Source of the DNA: Ignavibacteriaceae bacterium
GTDB taxonomy: Bacteria; Bacteroidota; Ignavibacteria; Ignavibacteriales; Ignavibacteriaceae
NCBI GenBank assembly: GCA_026193755.1
Contig: JAPHUI010000026.1
Location: forward strand, 1 to 8,454
Length of the DNA: 8,454 bases
Direction: 5' to 3'
In this document: positions 6,174 to 8,454 of the stretch, in pieces
Position numbering within the stretch: the first letter of the stretch is position 1
How the letters are laid out: the number at the start of each line of letters is the position of its first letter
Made by a program: the position numbers and the translations under genes
Notes under the pieces: model-generated
Databases searched by the model: none
What the model saw: only the letters and a program-made list of their open reading frames with translations
What the model was told of the DNA's origin: nothing

Positions 6174-6869
6174 ATGCCAAGTCTAATACATGTTGAAAAA
6201 CATTTTAATGCTAGTGATACAGTAAGAGATATTGTTATCGGTATGTCTGACGGATTAACCGTCCCATTTGCTTTAGCTGCTGGATTGACTGGTGCAATTG
6301 CAGCAAGTAATTTAGTAATTACAGCAGGTTTCGCTGAAATTGCAGCCGGCTCTATTGCTATGGGACTTGGTGGTTACTTAGCTGCAAAAAGTGATTATGA
6401 ACATTACTTTAGTGAAAAAAGACGTGAAGAACTCGAAGTTAAAGAATTACCGGATGTTGAAAAAGAAGAAGTGTCAGAAGTTTTTAGAGAATATGGGCTG
6501 TCCGATGAAGAGATAAAACCAATATTGAATAAGTTTGAAAAGAATCCCAAAAGCTGGGTAGATTTTATGATGAAATATGAATTGGGATTAGAAGAACCAG
6601 ACACAAAACGCGGACTAAGAAGTGCTTTAACAATAGCTTTATCTTATATAGTTGGAGGTATTATACCACTTTCGCCATACTTTTTTGTAAATGATGCTCA
6701 TAACGGTTTAACAATTTCTGCAGTTATGACTATGCTTGCATTATTAATTTTCGGATATGTAAAAGGAAAATTCACTGGAGGCAAACCAATTAAAAGTGCA
6801 ATTCAGACAGTAATAATTGGCGGTATCGCTGCAACTGTTGCATTCATTTTAGCAAAATTTATTGGGTGA
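6174..6869 (+). CDS. VIT1/CCC1 family Fe2+/Mn2+ transporter
   Basis: The 231-residue membrane protein has five predicted membrane helices (about 17-41, 47-68, 150-171, 179-195 and 207-229), the VIT fold. DGLTVPFALAAGLTGA (26-41) and EIAAGSIAMGLGGYLAAKS (55-73) are the family's helix 1 and 2 motifs, with D26, E55 and M63 on the transport path. A charged cytosolic hairpin at about 74-140 (EKRREELEVKEL, EVFREYGL, FMMKYELGLEEP) is the metal-binding domain, with glutamates and Met132/Met133. VIT proteins move Fe2+ and Mn2+ out of the cytosol by proton antiport; bacterial forms likely act in metal export or detoxification. The start is ATG at 6174 with GGA at 6165-6167 six bases upstream. It is divergent from the protease pair and convergent with the esterase gene 40 bp away. 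Confidence 0.9.
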   Translation: MPSLIHVEKHFNASDTVRDIVIGMSDGLTVPFALAAGLTGAIAASNLVITAGFAEIAAGSIAMGLGGYLAAKSDYEHYFSEKRREELEVKELPDVEKEEVSEVFREYGLSDEEIKPILNKFEKNPKSWVDFMMKYELGLEEPDTKRGLRSALTIALSYIVGGIIPLSPYFFVNDAHNGLTISAVMTMLALLIFGYVKGKFTGGKPIKSAIQTVIIGGIAATVAFILAKFIG

Positions 6870-6909
6870 TTAATTATTTTCACAATCTCTTAAGGAAATA
6901 AAAATATCT

Positions 6910-8013
6910 TTACCAATTCATTGCTTTACGAATTATAGGCTCTAGTGCATCTGCAATCTTTTTATGTCCGGATCCATTCGGATGTTCCTGGCATCCAAAA
7001 TCTTTTTGTTTGTCTAAGTTAATATTTAACTTTTCATACCAGATTTTTTTATCCTGAAGTCTGCTGCTTAATTCATTAACCAAACTTCTTATGTAATCGC
7101 AATGCGAATCCTTTCTGACCGGTTCGCAAAATACGAGAATACTTGCATTGGGATATAATTTTCTTATTCTTTTTAAGAATTTGATGTAAGCGTCGTGAAA
7201 TGCACTTATAGTTGGATAAGGTTTTTTCCAATAATCATTATTCCCCAATCTTACTACAACCAGATCCGGCTGCCACTTCTGAAAATTCCATTTTAGTGAT
7301 TCATTCAGACAAGCTCTATCATAATAGTACGGTAATGGTCGTTTAGAAGTTAAGGTTGAATCACCATCATTTCTTACGATTCCAATTCCCGAGATTGCAA
7401 TAATAGAATAATCAGCATTCAATCTTCTTGCAAGCACCGGTCCAAAAGCAATGTAGTTGTTGTCTGTATCTCTGCTAAACAAACAATCAGGTGTTTTACC
7501 TTCACTTCCTAATCCAGCCACGAAAGAATCTCCAATAAATTCTATTTTTCTTTTCTTTTTATCAACAACTGGATAAAGACTATCACCCTTATTAAGTATA
7601 AATCCTTCAAAAGAAGCAACACCATTAAGTGCTTCAGTACGTTTTGTAATAATAAGTGAATGCGGACCGTTTTTAAGGCCCTCCGCAATTGTATATATCG
7701 TATCGGAAGTTGTGCGGAGAACTTTATTCAGCTGTCCATCAATAAAAATATTGTAATCGTTATGACCATCCTTAAGCTTAATTGCACAATAAGTTCCGCC
7801 AAATGTGACTTTAATCTGAACGCCCGGCCAATCAAATCTCACCACTCTAGGTTTTGAGAAATCAAATCTACCTATGTATTCAATGTTTGGATTATTTACT
7901 TTTACATGATTTTCTGGCTTGTAGAATTCACCAGATGAAAGAAGTGCCCAAACAAGCACAAATGAGAAAACGAATAAACATTTTTTAATAATTGATTGTA
8001 ATCGTAAAAGCAA
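6910..8013 (-). CDS. Exported CE2-like SGNH/GDSL carbohydrate esterase
   Basis: The 367-residue product has an N-terminal hydrophobic export signal (about 10-27). Residues 38-140 resemble the CE2 beta-sandwich domain (IEYIGRFDF, DWPGVQIKVTFGGTY, YNIFIDGQ). The SGNH hydrolase domain follows: FIGDSFVAGLG (Ser163), ISGIGI (Gly209), RLGNNDYW (Asn259) and EHPNGSGH (His344). The usual catalytic Asp two residues before His is Gln342 here, so a Ser-His dyad is likely, as described for some CE2 enzymes. CE2 members remove acetyl groups from polysaccharides such as xylan or mannan; the actual substrate is unknown. The start is TTG at 8013, supported by an AAGGGA eight bases upstream and by the need to keep the signal segment. 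The HEAT-repeat gene ends 56 bp upstream on the same strand, so co-transcription is possible. Confidence 0.85.
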   Translation of the reverse strand: MLLRLQSIIKKCLFVFSFVLVWALLSSGEFYKPENHVKVNNPNIEYIGRFDFSKPRVVRFDWPGVQIKVTFGGTYCAIKLKDGHNDYNIFIDGQLNKVLRTTSDTIYTIAEGLKNGPHSLIITKRTEALNGVASFEGFILNKGDSLYPVVDKKKRKIEFIGDSFVAGLGSEGKTPDCLFSRDTDNNYIAFGPVLARRLNADYSIIAISGIGIVRNDGDSTLTSKRPLPYYYDRACLNESLKWNFQKWQPDLVVVRLGNNDYWKKPYPTISAFHDAYIKFLKRIRKLYPNASILVFCEPVRKDSHCDYIRSLVNELSSRLQDKKIWYEKLNINLDKQKDFGCQEHPNGSGHKKIADALEPIIRKAMNW

Positions 8014-8021
8014 AAGAATTT

Positions 8022-8027
8022 CCCTTA
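8022..8027 (-). promoter_or_regulatory. Ribosome-binding site supporting the TTG start of the esterase
   Basis: The minus strand reads TAAGGG here, with AGGG eight bases before the TTG at 8013-8011. No ATG or GTG start upstream of the signal segment competes with it. Confidence 0.6.
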
Positions 8028-8069
8028 AGTTTTGATTCAGGTTGATATGAATAAATTATTATCAATGAA

Positions 8070-8454
8070 TTAGAATTTTTTATTATTTAATATTTCGTAA
8101 GCTACAGGTTTAACACTTTCTACCCATTCAGGATTTTTTAATGCAGATAATAATTTATCAATAGGAAAATCTTTGGGTAACATTTTATTTTCCTTCAAAT
8201 CATAAAAAACATGATGAGCCCCTTCTAAAACAAACACAGAGTCAGATTTTTTTTCTAAGGTTTTAAGTAGTGGTTTAATTGAAAGTTTACCGAGCTTAAT
8301 AAGTCCTTTCGCAGCAAGCCAGCGAACATCACTTTTTTCATCCTCCATTGCTTGTATGAATAATGGTATGGAAAGAGGGTCGCTAATTTCTTCCAGGGTT
8401 TTAACAGCTTCCCATCTGTAAATATGCTTGTGATGAGAAAGTAGTTCCATTAAA
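8070..8454 (-). CDS. HEAT-repeat protein, probably 5'-truncated by the window edge
   Basis: At least 126 residues are visible. The first Met (8450) lies four bases from the window edge, the reading frame stays open beyond it, and no ribosome-binding site can be seen, so the true start may be outside. The sequence is a run of helical HEAT/PBS-lyase-type repeats: IYRWEAVKTLEEISDPLSIP, then LFIQAMEDEKSDVRWLAAKGLIKLG, then IKPLLKTLEKK. These have the typical D-V-R-W-x-A-A core. A VLEGAHHVFYDL segment at about 73-84 follows, a pattern I associate with a group of small bacterial HEAT proteins of unknown role. Repeats of this type bind other proteins. There are no catalytic residues and no signal peptide in the visible part. 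It lies 56 bp upstream of the esterase gene on the same strand. Confidence 0.7.
   Translation of the reverse strand, partial: LMELLSHHKHIYRWEAVKTLEEISDPLSIPLFIQAMEDEKSDVRWLAAKGLIKLGKLSIKPLLKTLEKKSDSVFVLEGAHHVFYDLKENKMLPKDFPIDKLLSALKNPEWVESVKPVAYEILNNKKF

Noticed and set aside
6163..6186. Seven-codon open frame (MENLCQV) overlapping the start of the VIT1 gene
   Set aside because: There is no ribosome-binding site before its ATG, and its bases double as the GGA motif for the VIT1 start. It could be a leader peptide, but nothing supports translation.
6404..6604. Serine-rich minus-strand open frame
   Set aside because: It is antisense to the charged metal-binding hairpin of the VIT1 gene. Ser-rich antisense of Glu/Lys-rich coding is a standard artefact.
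6870..6909. Two-way terminator in the convergent gap between VIT1 and the esterase
   Set aside because: No stem longer than a few bases and no T-run paired with a hairpin could be found.
8042..8065. TTGATA...TATCAA inverted repeat before the esterase
   Set aside because: The arms are six bases in AT-rich DNA, with a second off-centre palindrome inside. There is no matching -10 at the right distance, so it is likely chance.

Overview
This AT-rich window looks like chromosomal DNA from a Bacteroidota/Chlorobi-group bacterium, possibly an Ignavibacteria-like lineage. That placement rests on codon bias towards AAA/AAT/ATT, the exported C1B (bleomycin-hydrolase-type) peptidase, the YGxW-rich (DUF6600-like) lipoprotein and the mix of envelope genes. 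It is an inference, not a phylogenetic result. I see no tRNA, rRNA, CRISPR array, phage gene, transposase or integrase.

Layout from left to right. (1) 24-1265, minus: exported C1 cysteine peptidase. (2) 1266-1537: divergent control region with a 10-bp-arm palindrome. (3) 1538-2077, plus: exported protein of unknown function with a weak BamE/SmpA-like pattern. (4) 2111-3692, minus: two-gene operon of a three-BON-domain exported protein followed 25 bp later by a tryptophan-rich lipoprotein. Upstream is a TATAAT box abutting a perfect 11-bp inverted repeat. (5) 3947-5871, minus: MtfA-type zinc peptidase followed, with an ATGA overlap, by a site-2-protease (M50B) carrying two CBS domains. (6) 5872-6173: divergent gap. 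(7) 6174-6869, plus: VIT1/CCC1-type Fe2+/Mn2+ transporter. (8) 6910-8013, minus: exported CE2-like SGNH esterase with a TTG start. (9) 8070 to the right edge, minus: HEAT-repeat protein, probably 5'-truncated by the window.

Most products act at or beyond the membrane: secreted peptidase, secreted esterase, lipoprotein, periplasmic BON protein, intramembrane protease and metal transporter. The most suggestive functional unit is the translationally coupled pair of metalloproteases (cytosolic MtfA-like plus intramembrane M50-CBS), placed back to back with a metal transporter. This could be a proteolytic signalling module with nucleotide sensing through the CBS domains, but no substrate such as an anti-sigma factor is encoded nearby. 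The BON/YGxW operon looks like an envelope-maintenance unit with its own operator-like site. Nothing here is proof of a new system; the best leads are the protease pair and the inverted repeat around the BON promoter.
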